From Labrenzia sp. OB1 (GTDB lineage: Bacteria > Pseudomonadota > Alphaproteobacteria > Rhizobiales > Stappiaceae): 64,000 nt of DNA. The DNA lies in contig NZ_JSEP01000003.1 of NCBI RefSeq assembly GCF_001624695.1, positions 248,001-312,000 on the forward strand. Direction: 5' to 3'. A program made the translations under genes and the position numbers. The notes below the pieces were generated by a model, which saw only the letters and a program-made list of their open reading frames with translations, was not told the origin of the DNA and did no database searches. Of this stretch, positions 8,942 to 17,548 are shown piece by piece (the first letter of the stretch is position 1; each line of letters opens with the position of its first letter).

Positions 8942-10423
8942 CTAGTCCCGTTTCGCCGCGCCATCGTGTAAAAGGGCTTCCGCTTCAATCTCGACCTTGT
9001 GATCACCAATCAATCCTGCCACGACAACCAGCGTATTTGCAGGCTTGATCTGCGAAAAGACGCGGCCGTGCGCGCGGGAAATATCGAGCACATCGTTCTC
9101 GTCCGTGATGAAGATACGGGTCCGCACGACATCCTTGGCCGTTGCGCCAAGTGCCGAGAGCGCGGCGAGGATCTTGTCGAGAATGAATGTTGTCTGGGCT
9201 GCCGCATCACCGGGGGCAACGGCCCTGGAGGCACCAGCGACAGCCGTCGTGCCGGAGACAATAATCCGGTTGCCGATCCGGTGCGCGCGGCAATATCCGG
9301 CGATCTCCTCCCAATCGGATCCCGTCAAGACCTGTGTTGCATCCGGCCGGTGCGGGGCGGGGGCCGCCTCATGGGCCCGCAGCATTCCAGACAGGTGATG
9401 GCTGAGATCTCCGGAGGCCGTCAAGAAAGGCGGGCGGCGGTATTCATCACCGCAGTCGCCCGGTACCGGGCATGTTTTTGAAAAACTGTCATCAAGAAGT
9501 GCGAGATCGTCGTCATCCAGCGCGAAGGAAAACAGTTTGGCGTTGTCTGCCATATGCTCGCTCTCGCCGAGCCGGGCGCCGACAATCACCCCCGCGACCG
9601 CGGGCTGTTCCATCACCCAGCGGGTCGCCACGTTGGCAAGCGATACGGCGTGTTTCTGTGCGATGGAACTCGCTGCTTGAAGAACGGTCTGGAAACCGTC
9701 CCAACCGCCCGCCGCATCGATGAAACGCTTGTATTTCATCTTCGACCAGTCGGCGATCTCGGCAGGTTCTGCCTTGCCGAGCCAGCGGTCCGACAGAAAT
9801 CCGCCACACAAGGTGCCGTAGCCGAGCAGGCGAACGCCTCTTTCGGCACAAAGGCTGGACAAGGGCCCGAGCGCACGGCGATCGATCATGGAAAAGGACA
9901 CCTGGTTGCTGATGAGCGGAATCCCGTCGGAAAGGGCAAGGCGCAGATGTGCGGCGTCAAAGTTGGTGACGCCGAGGGCCTTGATCAGCCCTTCGTTCTT
10001 GAGTTTCGTTATTTCGTGAAGCGCGTCCAACCAGGCCGGATGTTCAAAGCTCCACCAATGGAACTGCAAAAGATCAATGCAGCCGGTGCCCAGCCGATCA
10101 AGCCGCTCCTGGACGCCCGCGCGCACCACTTCGGCGGTCATCGGGCCCGGTTCCGGGCACCATTTGGTGAAAACCTGAGGGCGGTTTTCTCCCTTGTGCC
10201 GAGCAAGCAACCGGCCGGAGATGATTTCCGCGCTACCATAGTGATCGGCCATGTCGAAGGTCGTGAAACCGGCGTTCAGATAGGCTTCCAGGTGATCCGC
10301 ACCAGTCTCAGGATCGAGTTGCGGTCCGTTCTTCTCGATGTCGGCCACCTGCCAAAGACCCGTCAGGATTCGGCTGATTTCCAGGCCATTGGCAAGGATC
10401 TGGCGAGGCGGATGGATGGTCAT
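8942..10423 (-). CDS. Aldo/keto reductase-RidA fusion protein
   Basis: A 493-residue two-domain protein. Residues about 8-320 are an aldo/keto reductase with the full catalytic tetrad: Asp57, Tyr62 (FDMADHYG), Lys87 (FTKW) and His122 (LLQFHWW). Residues about 360-490 are a RidA/YjgF-like domain (GNRIIVSGTTA, DVVRTRIFITDENDV, KVEIEAEAL). The arginine that activates water for imine hydrolysis in archetypal RidA (PARSCVEV) appears as Asn463 (PANTLVVV), so classic enamine deaminase activity is doubtful. It starts 10 bp after the GntR gene on the same strand. The start MTIHPPRQIL is chosen over an upstream non-ATG extension. The fusion suggests coupled handling of a reactive enamine/imine or carbonyl metabolite. 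Confidence 0.88.
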   Translation of the reverse strand: MTIHPPRQILANGLEISRILTGLWQVADIEKNGPQLDPETGADHLEAYLNAGFTTFDMADHYGSAEIISGRLLARHKGENRPQVFTKWCPEPGPMTAEVVRAGVQERLDRLGTGCIDLLQFHWWSFEHPAWLDALHEITKLKNEGLIKALGVTNFDAAHLRLALSDGIPLISNQVSFSMIDRRALGPLSSLCAERGVRLLGYGTLCGGFLSDRWLGKAEPAEIADWSKMKYKRFIDAAGGWDGFQTVLQAASSIAQKHAVSLANVATRWVMEQPAVAGVIVGARLGESEHMADNAKLFSFALDDDDLALLDDSFSKTCPVPGDCGDEYRRPPFLTASGDLSHHLSGMLRAHEAAPAPHRPDATQVLTGSDWEEIAGYCRAHRIGNRIIVSGTTAVAGASRAVAPGDAAAQTTFILDKILAALSALGATAKDVVRTRIFITDENDVLDISRAHGRVFSQIKPANTLVVVAGLIGDHKVEIEAEALLHDGAAKRD

Positions 10424-10433
10424 CGGCAATCCT

Positions 10434-11084
10434 TCAGGTTTCGGGCAGGAGCAGCTTGAAACTGCGCTCAATGTCCTGGGCAAGTGCTTTTTGCGCGGCC
10501 GCGCGGTCCTTGACCCTTAGGGCTGCGATGATTTCTTCGTGGTGAATGTGTTCCGGAGTTTCCAGAGCGGCCTTTTCCTGAACGACGAGGTTCAGAAACG
10601 CGCCATATTGCAGCCAAAGCGCCTCGACGAGGGGCAGAATGACCTGGGATCGGGATTGCCGGTAAAGATTGAAATGAAATTCGTAATTTTGCGTCAGATC
10701 CGGCAGCTCACCTTCGATTCGAGGCCGCGCAATGATTGCTGCGAGTGCATTGATCGCAGCAGCATCGATGTGGTCCATCGCTTCATTCAGCAAAATGGCT
10801 TCCAGGGCCAGGCGGGCAGATTTCAGCTCGCGCATACGGTCTGCGTCAAAGGGCGGCACTTCCAGGGTCCGGCTGGGCGTGTCGACAAGCGCACCTTCCG
10901 CCACAAGACGGCGGACAGCCTCACGCACCGGCGTCATTGAGGTGCCCAGCTGATCGGCCAGCGTGCGCAGGCTGACACTTTCACCCGGCGCAAATGCACC
11001 GCGCGTGAACGCATCGCGCAAGGCGTCATAGACGCTTTCTCTCAGTTTCGACTGATCGATCCTGGCAATCTTTGGCTCGTTCAT
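10434..11084 (-). CDS. GntR-family transcriptional regulator, FCD type
   Basis: A 216-residue regulator. The winged HTH occupies residues 11-75 (VSLRTLADQLGTSMTPVREAVRRL), and an all-helical FCD ligand domain follows, with candidate metal-binding His residues in YEFHFNLYRQ and HIHHEEII. FadR/VanR-group regulators of this kind usually repress a nearby catabolic operon until a carboxylate ligand binds. It is divergent from the TIGR04076/reductase/ABC operon, and a palindrome in the shared intergenic region fits its operator. It is followed directly by the reductase-RidA fusion gene. Confidence 0.92.
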   Translation of the reverse strand: MNEPKIARIDQSKLRESVYDALRDAFTRGAFAPGESVSLRTLADQLGTSMTPVREAVRRLVAEGALVDTPSRTLEVPPFDADRMRELKSARLALEAILLNEAMDHIDAAAINALAAIIARPRIEGELPDLTQNYEFHFNLYRQSRSQVILPLVEALWLQYGAFLNLVVQEKAALETPEHIHHEEIIAALRVKDRAAAQKALAQDIERSFKLLLPET

Positions 11085-11116
11085 CCCTCAACCTTTGGCC
11101 GCGTTTGCTTCTTTTC

Positions 11117-11145
11117 TTGACAACTTGGCTTTTAGATATTGTATA
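11117..11145 (+). promoter_or_regulatory. Candidate sigma-70 promoter of the ABC/reductase operon
   Basis: TTGACA at 11117-11122, then 17 bp, then TGTATA at 11140-11145. The -10 overlaps the GntR-type palindrome, as expected for a repressed promoter. A start near 11152 supports the downstream GTG start of the first gene. Confidence 0.55.
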
Positions 11146-11152
11146 AAATATC
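11135..11152. promoter_or_regulatory. Palindromic GntR-type operator
   Basis: GATATT-N6-AATATC is a perfect inverted repeat with centre GTATAA. The core ATTGTATAAAAT resembles the TTGTATACAA-like operators of FCD GntR regulators. It lies 50 bp upstream of gntR and covers the -10 of the divergent operon, so one site could control both directions. Confidence 0.55.
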
Positions 11153-11196
11153 ACAGATCACAAGCAAGGCGCGAAAACAAAAAAGTGGGGAGCGCA

Positions 11197-11607
11197 GTGG
11201 CGGAAGATGCGGACGGGACAGAACGTGACTCAGCGGCCGAGGCCGGCGATGGATTCTGGCTCTATGACCTGAAGGTCGAGACGGTCCTTGATGGCCGCAC
11301 TCCGGTGTGCCGGCACATTGAAGGCGAGAGCTTTGCCGTTGAGGGGGAGGCTCTCGTCTTCGGCAAGGGGCAGCGAATTTCAATGTACGCCCTGGCTGCC
11401 GTTTTGCCCCTGCTTCCCGCCAAGCAGCGCCTGACAAGCCCGAATGACTGGATCAGCACGGACGCGGAAGTTGCCTGTCCGGATCCACATTGTGGAGGCC
11501 GGTTCCGCATCACACGGACAAAAAAACGCTGGTTCAGCCATTCCGAGACCACAGGTCTTCCGGATCAGCGCAGCACGCCCTACTGGCTGAAGGAGGGTGG
11601 GCAATGA
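11197..11607 (+). CDS. TIGR04076-family protein
   Basis: A 136-residue protein. From about residue 28 it shows the TIGR04076 pattern: YDLKVETVLDG, CxHIEGESFAVEG, the helix MYALAAVLPLLPA, and two Cys-containing segments (VACPDPHCGGRFRI). The family is small and of unknown function, often beside metabolic oxidoreductases. The start is set at a GTG preceded by GGGGAG, because the predicted promoter lies downstream of the first in-frame ATG (11095). Its stop overlaps the ATG of the next reductase (ATGA), so the two are translationally coupled. No function should be assigned beyond membership of the module. Confidence 0.75.
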   Translation: MAEDADGTERDSAAEAGDGFWLYDLKVETVLDGRTPVCRHIEGESFAVEGEALVFGKGQRISMYALAAVLPLLPAKQRLTSPNDWISTDAEVACPDPHCGGRFRITRTKKRWFSHSETTGLPDQRSTPYWLKEGGQ

Positions 11608-12710
11608 GTACCGAAACGGCGGACCTCAGGCCCGGTTGCGCGATCTCACGCGTCATCAAAGGCGGTTGGCAGCTCGCAGGCGACCATGGTCCGGTCGATC
11701 CGGCCGCAGCGATTGCCGATATGGAGGCCTTTCTCGACGCCGGGATCACCTCTTTCGACTGCGCGGATATTTATACCGGCGTTGAGGAGATGATCGGGGC
11801 TTTCATTGCCGATGTCCGGAGACGGCGGGGACCGGAAACGGCGAACCGCGTCCAGGTGCACACCAAGCTGGTGCCGGACCTGGAAAGGCTTTCCGATCTC
11901 AAGGCGGAGGACGTGGAGGAGATTGTAGACCGCTCCTTGCAGCGTCTTCAAATCGAGCGCCTGCATCTGGTTCAGTTCTACTGGTGGGATACGGCCATCG
12001 GGGCGCCCGTAACGGCAATGGAAGCACTCAAACGCTGCCAGGAAAAGGGCAAAATAGCGCATCTGGGGGTCACCAATTGGGACGTAAGCGAAACGGCGCC
12101 CTATCTGGACGCGGGGATCGATCTGGTATCGACACAGGTTCAGTATTCGGTTCTTGATCGCCGAGCCGCCACGGCGCTTGTGCCATGGGCGGCGGACCAT
12201 GATGTCCAACTGTTGTGCTACGGCACACTTGCCGGGGGATTTCTCACCGAAAACTGGCTGGGCAAAGCAGATCCGGGCTTTGAATTCGAAAACCGGTCCC
12301 TGATCAAGTACCGCTTGATCATCGACGAGTTCGGGTCCTGGAGCACCTTCCAGACCTTGCTGGGGCTGTTGAAAGAAATTGGCGGTCGCCATGGTGTATC
12401 GCTCAGCTCGGTCGCGACACGATGGGTGCTGCAGCAGCCCCAGGTCGCGGCCGCGATTGTGGGCGCCCGCTATGCCCGTCATTTGCCAAAAACCCTGGAA
12501 GTCTTCCGGTTCAAACTGGATGCAGACGATCTTGCCCGCATCGATGCGTTGCTTGAAACCGCGCCGGGCCCGCAAGGAGACGTGTTCGGTCTGGAGCGCG
12601 ATCGGACCGGACGCCACGGCCGGATCATGAAATACAATCTCAACACCCGCCCGGACGATGTGGTTCTTGGGGCGGGTCTGGGGGCGGGCCCCGGGGCAGT
12701 CAATGGGTGA
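11604..12710 (+). CDS. Aldo/keto reductase with Tyr at the catalytic His position
   Basis: A 368-residue aldo/keto reductase-like protein, clearly a paralogue of the N-terminal half of the fusion protein encoded at 8942-10423 (shared FDxADxY, QF-WW, YGTLxGGFL, WLGKA). Asp52, Tyr57 and Lys88 of the tetrad are present, but the His position in LVQFYWW is Tyr126. That change usually alters or abolishes standard carbonyl reduction, as in 5-beta-reductases and potassium-channel beta subunits where this residue differs. A Gly/Ala-rich tail ends the protein. It overlaps the TIGR04076 gene by 4 bp and livG by 8 bp, so it belongs to the transporter operon. Confidence 0.87.
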   Translation: MSTETADLRPGCAISRVIKGGWQLAGDHGPVDPAAAIADMEAFLDAGITSFDCADIYTGVEEMIGAFIADVRRRRGPETANRVQVHTKLVPDLERLSDLKAEDVEEIVDRSLQRLQIERLHLVQFYWWDTAIGAPVTAMEALKRCQEKGKIAHLGVTNWDVSETAPYLDAGIDLVSTQVQYSVLDRRAATALVPWAADHDVQLLCYGTLAGGFLTENWLGKADPGFEFENRSLIKYRLIIDEFGSWSTFQTLLGLLKEIGGRHGVSLSSVATRWVLQQPQVAAAIVGARYARHLPKTLEVFRFKLDADDLARIDALLETAPGPQGDVFGLERDRTGRHGRIMKYNLNTRPDDVVLGAGLGAGPGAVNG

Positions 12711-13476
12711 GCCGATCCTCAAGCTAAAGGGTGTGTCGCGGTCTTTCGGCGATTTCGTCGCAGTTGACCGGGTCTCGCTGAATATCCGGAGCGGGTCGAT
12801 CACCGGCCTGATCGGCCCGAATGGTGCCGGCAAGTCGACGCTTTTCAATGTTATTGCCGGGGATCTCGCGCCAAGTGCCGGCCGGGTGGTGTTTGATGAA
12901 CAGGACATCTCCGGTTTCGCCTCCGAGCGGCGTTTTGCGGCTGGACTGGGCCGGACCTTTCAAATCCCGCGGCCCTTCAAGCGCATGAGCGTGTTGGAAA
13001 ACGTGATGCTCGCGCCTCTGGATCAAGATGGCGAAGGCTTGCTCGCAGCGGTATTGGGCCGGGCGAGGATCCGCGCGCAGGAAGCCGCAATCCGCAAGCG
13101 CGCGCTCGAGGTGCTCGATTTTGTCACACTTCACCCACTGGCCGATCAGCCAGCGGGCAAGATTTCGGGGGGCCAAATGAAACTTCTGGAACTGGCCCGC
13201 GTCCTGATGGGCGACCCGAAACTGATCCTCCTGGACGAACCGGCCGCCGGTGTGAATCCGGCCCTCACGGAAGTGTTGATCGGCAAGATCGAAGAGCTCA
13301 ATCGCGACGGCAAGACTTTCCTGATCATCGAGCATGACATGGATTTTGTCATGCGGCATTGCGATCCGGTGATCGCGCTTGCCGAAGGATGTGTCATCTT
13401 TGAAGGCACAGCAGCTGAGGCCCAGTCCAATCCGGTATTGTTGGATGTTTATCTGGGAGCGCCGGTCGATGCCTGA
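12703..13476 (+). CDS. livG: Branched-chain-amino-acid-type ABC transporter ATP-binding protein
   Basis: A 257-residue LivG-type ATPase. Walker A GPNGAGKST is at residues 38-46, the signature ISGGQMKLLELARVL near 153-167, and Walker B LILLDEPAAGVNP follows. The C-terminal segment (EHDMDFVMRHCDPVIAL) matches LivG. It powers import through the LivH/LivM-like permeases encoded two genes on. The start MGEPILKLKG lies inside the end of the reductase gene. The symbol reflects the family only; the substrate need not be an amino acid. Confidence 0.92.
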   Translation: MGEPILKLKGVSRSFGDFVAVDRVSLNIRSGSITGLIGPNGAGKSTLFNVIAGDLAPSAGRVVFDEQDISGFASERRFAAGLGRTFQIPRPFKRMSVLENVMLAPLDQDGEGLLAAVLGRARIRAQEAAIRKRALEVLDFVTLHPLADQPAGKISGGQMKLLELARVLMGDPKLILLDEPAAGVNPALTEVLIGKIEELNRDGKTFLIIEHDMDFVMRHCDPVIALAEGCVIFEGTAAEAQSNPVLLDVYLGAPVDA

Positions 13477-14197
13477 TGCCGTGCTTACCGTGGACGCTGT
13501 GACGGCCGGTTACGTTCCGGACCTGCCAATCCTGCGCAGTGTTACTCTAACGGCCGAACGAGGCAAACTGACAGTCATTATCGGACCGAATGGAGCTGGA
13601 AAGTCGACCTTGATCAAGGCTGTTTACGGACTGGTGCCGATCAGCGACGGCATAATAACGGCTGATGGCAAAGGCATTCTGGGCCTTTCGCCCGACCGCA
13701 TGACAAGCGTCGGCATTGCCTATGTGCCGCAGTCGGATAATGTCTTCAGAACGCTGACAATCCGCCAGAACCTTGACCTCGCTCTTCAAAAACACGCTCG
13801 TGCCGATGAAAAACTCTCCGAGCTCTACGCCCGCTTTCCGGTTCTTGCGGACAAACAGCGAGACAGGGCAGGATCCCTGTCAGGCGGGCAGCGGCAGTTC
13901 CTGGCCGTTGCCATGGCCCTTGCCGCAGATCCAGGCCTGATCTTAATGGATGAGCCGTCGGCCGGCTTGTCGCCAAAGGCCGCTGAAGAAGTGCTTGATC
14001 ATGCCAAACAGCTGACCGGGCAGGGCGTGACCATCCTGTTGGTCGAACAGAACGTCAAACAGGCTCTCAAGCGGGCCGATCATTGTTACGTCCTTGCGGA
14101 AGGCCGCAACCAGATTGATGGGCCAGCGGCAGATCTCCTTCAGGATCCTGCCCTTGGCCGGATCTATCTGGGCAGGGAAAGGCGGGCGCAAGCATGA
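13469..14197 (+). CDS. livF: Branched-chain-amino-acid-type ABC transporter ATP-binding protein
   Basis: A 242-residue LivF-type ATPase, second nucleotide-binding subunit. Walker A GPNGAGKST is at residues 39-47, with signature LSGGQRQFLAVAMAL and Walker B LILMDEPSAGLSP. The start overlaps the end of livG by 8 bp, and its stop overlaps the start of livH (ATGA). The tight overlaps point to one co-translated transporter. Confidence 0.92.
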   Translation: MPDAVLTVDAVTAGYVPDLPILRSVTLTAERGKLTVIIGPNGAGKSTLIKAVYGLVPISDGIITADGKGILGLSPDRMTSVGIAYVPQSDNVFRTLTIRQNLDLALQKHARADEKLSELYARFPVLADKQRDRAGSLSGGQRQFLAVAMALAADPGLILMDEPSAGLSPKAAEEVLDHAKQLTGQGVTILLVEQNVKQALKRADHCYVLAEGRNQIDGPAADLLQDPALGRIYLGRERRAQA

Positions 14198-15108
14198 TCC
14201 AGCATCTCGTCGACGGTATCCTGGTCGGATCATTCCTGTCGCTCGGCGCGATCGGTCTCACGATGGCCATGCATATCCTCCGCTTTGCGAATTTTTCGCA
14301 TGCGGAGCTGTTGTCGATCGGCGCTTATTGCGCCCTGGTTTTCGACAAGGTTTTCGAGAGCCTGTCGCCGGTGCTGGCGACAAAAATCGGGCCGCTCTCC
14401 ATGACTGGAGCGCTCGCCATTTCGATTATCCTGTCGATGGCTGCGACCGGACTCTCCGCAGTCTTGATAGATCGTTTCATTTTCCAGCGTGTGCGCCAGA
14501 AAGGCGAAGAGCTGTCAATGGTGTTTGCGTCCTTCGGCATGGCGCTCATCATCCGGAATGTGATCGGCCTGATTTTCGGTTTGTCGGGTGAGCTTTATTC
14601 CAACGAGATTGCCTTTGCGATGGTCTTGTCGCGGGATCCCTTGCTTCTGGTGAAGCCGGATCAGGTTTTCGTTCTGATCGCCGCGCTTGTTCTGATGTTC
14701 GCGCTTCATGTGGTTTTGTCACGCACGACCTTTGGTTATTCCCTTCGGGCGGTTGCTGAAAATCCCAGACTTGCGCAGGTTCATGGCATCAACCTGAAAC
14801 GTATGATCGCTGCTGTCTGGGTCATCGGCGGCGGGCTCGGAGCGGTCGCCGGAATCTTCTATGGCCTCAGCTTTCAGATCACCCCGGTCATGGGGCGCGA
14901 TCTCGTTCTGCCGATCTTTGCCGCGACCATCGTCGGCGGCATAGGCAGCGTCTATGGTGCAGTGCTTGGCGGCTTTATTGTCGGCATTGCCTCGAACCTC
15001 GCTCTGGTGATCCTGCCATCCGGTTACAGCCCGTCGGTTCCGTTCCTTATGATCCTCGCCGTCCTTCTGGTGCGCCCCAATGGCCTGTTCGGGGAGGCGC
15101 GGGCATGA
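14194..15108 (+). CDS. livH: Branched-chain-amino-acid-type ABC transporter permease (LivH type)
   Basis: A 304-residue inner-membrane permease. It has the LivH pattern: N-terminal DGILVGSFLSLGAIGLTMAMHILRFANFSHAE, a cytoplasmic loop with the coupling segment SLRAVAENPRLAQVHGIN, and a GG-rich helix (FAATIVGGIGSVYGAVLGGF). About eight hydrophobic segments are visible. It starts within the livF stop codon and overlaps livM by 4 bp. It pairs with LivM to form the membrane channel. Confidence 0.93.
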   Translation: MIQHLVDGILVGSFLSLGAIGLTMAMHILRFANFSHAELLSIGAYCALVFDKVFESLSPVLATKIGPLSMTGALAISIILSMAATGLSAVLIDRFIFQRVRQKGEELSMVFASFGMALIIRNVIGLIFGLSGELYSNEIAFAMVLSRDPLLLVKPDQVFVLIAALVLMFALHVVLSRTTFGYSLRAVAENPRLAQVHGINLKRMIAAVWVIGGGLGAVAGIFYGLSFQITPVMGRDLVLPIFAATIVGGIGSVYGAVLGGFIVGIASNLALVILPSGYSPSVPFLMILAVLLVRPNGLFGEARA

Positions 15109-16073
15109 TCGGCTTTATTTCCTATCTGGTATTTTTTTCAACCGTTGCCGCGATCCTCGCGATCGCCGTTCTGGGTTTGAACCTTCAGTGGGGCAATACA
15201 GGTCTTTTCAACGGCGGGATTGTCGCCTCGTTCGGAGCGGGCGCCTACGGAACATTGATCCTTGGCGGCACACCGCAGGACGGACACCTTGGCGGTTTCG
15301 AACTGTTTTATCCGCTAGCCCTGGCCGGGGGCATGGCTTTCGCCGGCGGACTTGCCTGGGTGGTCGGCAGGCTCACGCTTCGCCTCAGGCATGACTATCT
15401 GGCGATTGCGACGTTCGGAGTTGCCGTTGCCTTTGAGAACGTCATGCGCAACGCAACCGGCGTAACTGGCGGGGCACAGGGCATCCGGGGCTTCGAGCGC
15501 CCGCTCCAGAACCTTCTTGGCAGCGGATTTAGCTACAATCTGGTGTTTCTGGTCGCTGTTCTGGCTTTTCTCGCCCTTGTGTACGTCTTTCTGGAACGAC
15601 TGACCGTTTCGCCTTTCGGGCGGTTGTTGCGGGCAATCCGCGAGGATGAAACCGCCGCACGGTCACTTGGAAAATCACCGGACAGGGTCCGTCTGGCTGC
15701 CTTTGTCACCGGTTCGGTGATCATCGGTCTCGCCGGCGGACTATATGGCACTTTTTATGCCTTTGTCAGTCCGCAGGATGTTCTGCCGATCCTCACCTTT
15801 CAGATCTGGGCGATGCTGATTGTTGGTGGAGCCGGCAACAACAGGGGCGCTATGGCGGGGGCTTTTCTGATCTGGGGAGCCTGGACGTTTTCCGGCTGGG
15901 CCCTGTCCCGCTTCGCGCCTGTCGAAGCCCAACTTTATACCGGTTCGATCCAGTTTGTTCTGATCGGAATGGTGATCGTCGGCATGCTGCTTTGGAGACC
16001 ACAGGGTCTTTTCCCCGAGCGGCTGGTCGTTTCGCAACCCGGGGTGGACACCGGGAACAAGCAGAGGGACTAA
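15105..16073 (+). CDS. livM: Branched-chain-amino-acid-type ABC transporter permease (LivM type)
   Basis: A 322-residue second permease. LivM features include the early GLNLQWGNTGLFNGGIVASFGAGAY segment, the loop FGRLLRAIREDETAARSLGKSPDRVRLAAF that contacts the ATPases, and WAMLIVGGAGNNRGAMAGAF. The cytoplasmic C-terminus is short. It overlaps livH by 4 bp and is followed one base later by the binding-protein gene. Confidence 0.93.
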   Translation: MIGFISYLVFFSTVAAILAIAVLGLNLQWGNTGLFNGGIVASFGAGAYGTLILGGTPQDGHLGGFELFYPLALAGGMAFAGGLAWVVGRLTLRLRHDYLAIATFGVAVAFENVMRNATGVTGGAQGIRGFERPLQNLLGSGFSYNLVFLVAVLAFLALVYVFLERLTVSPFGRLLRAIREDETAARSLGKSPDRVRLAAFVTGSVIIGLAGGLYGTFYAFVSPQDVLPILTFQIWAMLIVGGAGNNRGAMAGAFLIWGAWTFSGWALSRFAPVEAQLYTGSIQFVLIGMVIVGMLLWRPQGLFPERLVVSQPGVDTGNKQRD

Positions 16074-16074
16074 C

Positions 16075-17328
16075 ATGAAAAAAACACTTGTTTTTGCCGC
16101 GGTTGCCGCGGGTATGACTGCTCTGAGCACCGGTGTTCAGGCACAGGATTGTACAACCAAAATCGGAGCGGCGCTGCCGACGTCGGTTGATTGGGGGCGA
16201 CCGATAGCGGAGGTTGCCCAGTTTGCCGTAGACCAGGTCAATGAAGCGGGCGGAGTGGGAGGCTGCGCTATTGAGATGGTTTTGCGCGATACCCAGGTTG
16301 ATCCGAAGGTCGGTGTTGATGCGGCCAAGGCCCTGGTCGATCTGGAAGGGGTCAAGGTGCTCCTTGGTGCGGTCTCCTCCGGGGTCTCGATGCCTATCCT
16401 GTCATCTGTGACAGTGCCGAGCGGTGTGATGCAGATGTCGTGCTGCTCCTCATCGACAGCCTTCACCCGACTTGCGGAAGAGGGCAAAACCAAGGGCCTG
16501 TGGTTCCGCACCTTTGCAACGACGGCAGTTCAATCGGCGATGGGCGCGAAAGTCGCCGCAGACAAGGGCTGGAAATCGGTCGCTATCCTCTACAAGAACG
16601 ACGACTGGGGCCAGGACATGGCCAAGCTGATCGCGGCAGATTTTGCAGCCGCCGGGGTTGAAGTGACGGTGTCAGTTGCGATCAACGACGCCCAGCCGTC
16701 TTATCGCGCTGAAGTCACCGAAGCGCTCGGCAGCCAGCCGGAAGCGCTTTATCTGGCGCTTTATCCGACGGAAGGCACCTCCGCAGTCCGCGAATGGCTG
16801 TCGCTTGGCGGCACACAAAACATGATCCTGGCAAACTCCTTAAAGTCCGACGAGTTTCGGGACAATGTCGGCCTGCAATATCTGGGTGGTGCTTTGGGAA
16901 CAGACACGGCCTCGCCGCGCGTAGAGAGCGCGGATGCGTTCAAGGCGGCTTATCAGGCAAAGTTCGGCTCCGAGCCAAATGGCCCGGGCCTGGCGAACAG
17001 CTATGACGCGGCAATCATTGCTTTGCTTGCCATGGAAGCGGCCGGCAAGGATGCTTCCGGCGCTGATATTGCGGCCGCAGTATCAAAGGTTACGGACCCG
17101 AACGGGACAGCCGTTACTGCTGATGCGGCCGGTTTCAAATCGGCGAAAACCACGCTCGCTGAGGGCGGAACGGTGATGTATCAGGGCGCGACCGGAAATG
17201 TTCGATTTGATGTCAACGGCGATGTGTCCGCACCGGCCGTTGTCTGGAAGTTCACCGATAGCGGCACGGAAGAGGTCGAATACCTGTCGCTGACCGAGGT
17301 GGACGCCTTCATCGCGTCCCTGAAATAG
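16075..17328 (+). CDS. Periplasmic substrate-binding protein of the ABC importer
   Basis: A 417-residue solute-binding protein of the Leu/Ile/Val-binding family. A signal peptide of about 23 residues ends near GVQA-QD. The mature protein starts CTTKIGAALPTS and shows the family layout: QVNEAGGVGGC, the second-lobe segment VAILYKNDDWGQDMAK and YDAAIIALLAMEAAG. Several residues of the first lobe (SCCSSSTAFTRLAEEGKTKGLWFRT) differ from amino-acid binders I know, so another ligand (amide, urea derivative or aromatic) is possible. It is the last gene of the operon; a hairpin follows. Confidence 0.9.
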   Translation: MKKTLVFAAVAAGMTALSTGVQAQDCTTKIGAALPTSVDWGRPIAEVAQFAVDQVNEAGGVGGCAIEMVLRDTQVDPKVGVDAAKALVDLEGVKVLLGAVSSGVSMPILSSVTVPSGVMQMSCCSSSTAFTRLAEEGKTKGLWFRTFATTAVQSAMGAKVAADKGWKSVAILYKNDDWGQDMAKLIAADFAAAGVEVTVSVAINDAQPSYRAEVTEALGSQPEALYLALYPTEGTSAVREWLSLGGTQNMILANSLKSDEFRDNVGLQYLGGALGTDTASPRVESADAFKAAYQAKFGSEPNGPGLANSYDAAIIALLAMEAAGKDASGADIAAAVSKVTDPNGTAVTADAAGFKSAKTTLAEGGTVMYQGATGNVRFDVNGDVSAPAVVWKFTDSGTEEVEYLSLTEVDAFIASLK

Positions 17329-17351
17329 TCCCGGTTCTGTACCTGGATCGG

Positions 17352-17370
17352 CCGGGGCGCATCGCCCCGG
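17352..17370 (+). terminator. Terminator-like hairpin after the ABC operon
   Basis: CCGGGGCG (17352-17359), loop CAT, CGCCCCGG (17363-17370): a perfect 8-bp GC-rich stem 24 bp after the binding-protein stop. No T-run follows, so termination may be weak or Rho-assisted. Confidence 0.45.
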
Positions 17371-17548
17371 TCACCTCACGCAGCTGTTCAGCGCGTTATT
17401 GAAATTATCAAGGCATTCGATTTGGTTAGCTGCGTGAATTGATCTCGGGAGAGGTTGCTGCCGGCACGGCAGACCGTTTTTACCCGCCATTCCTCAAACC
17501 GCAACCAACCTTCGCGTCCCACCCAGATCCACATAAACAAGTCGCTGC

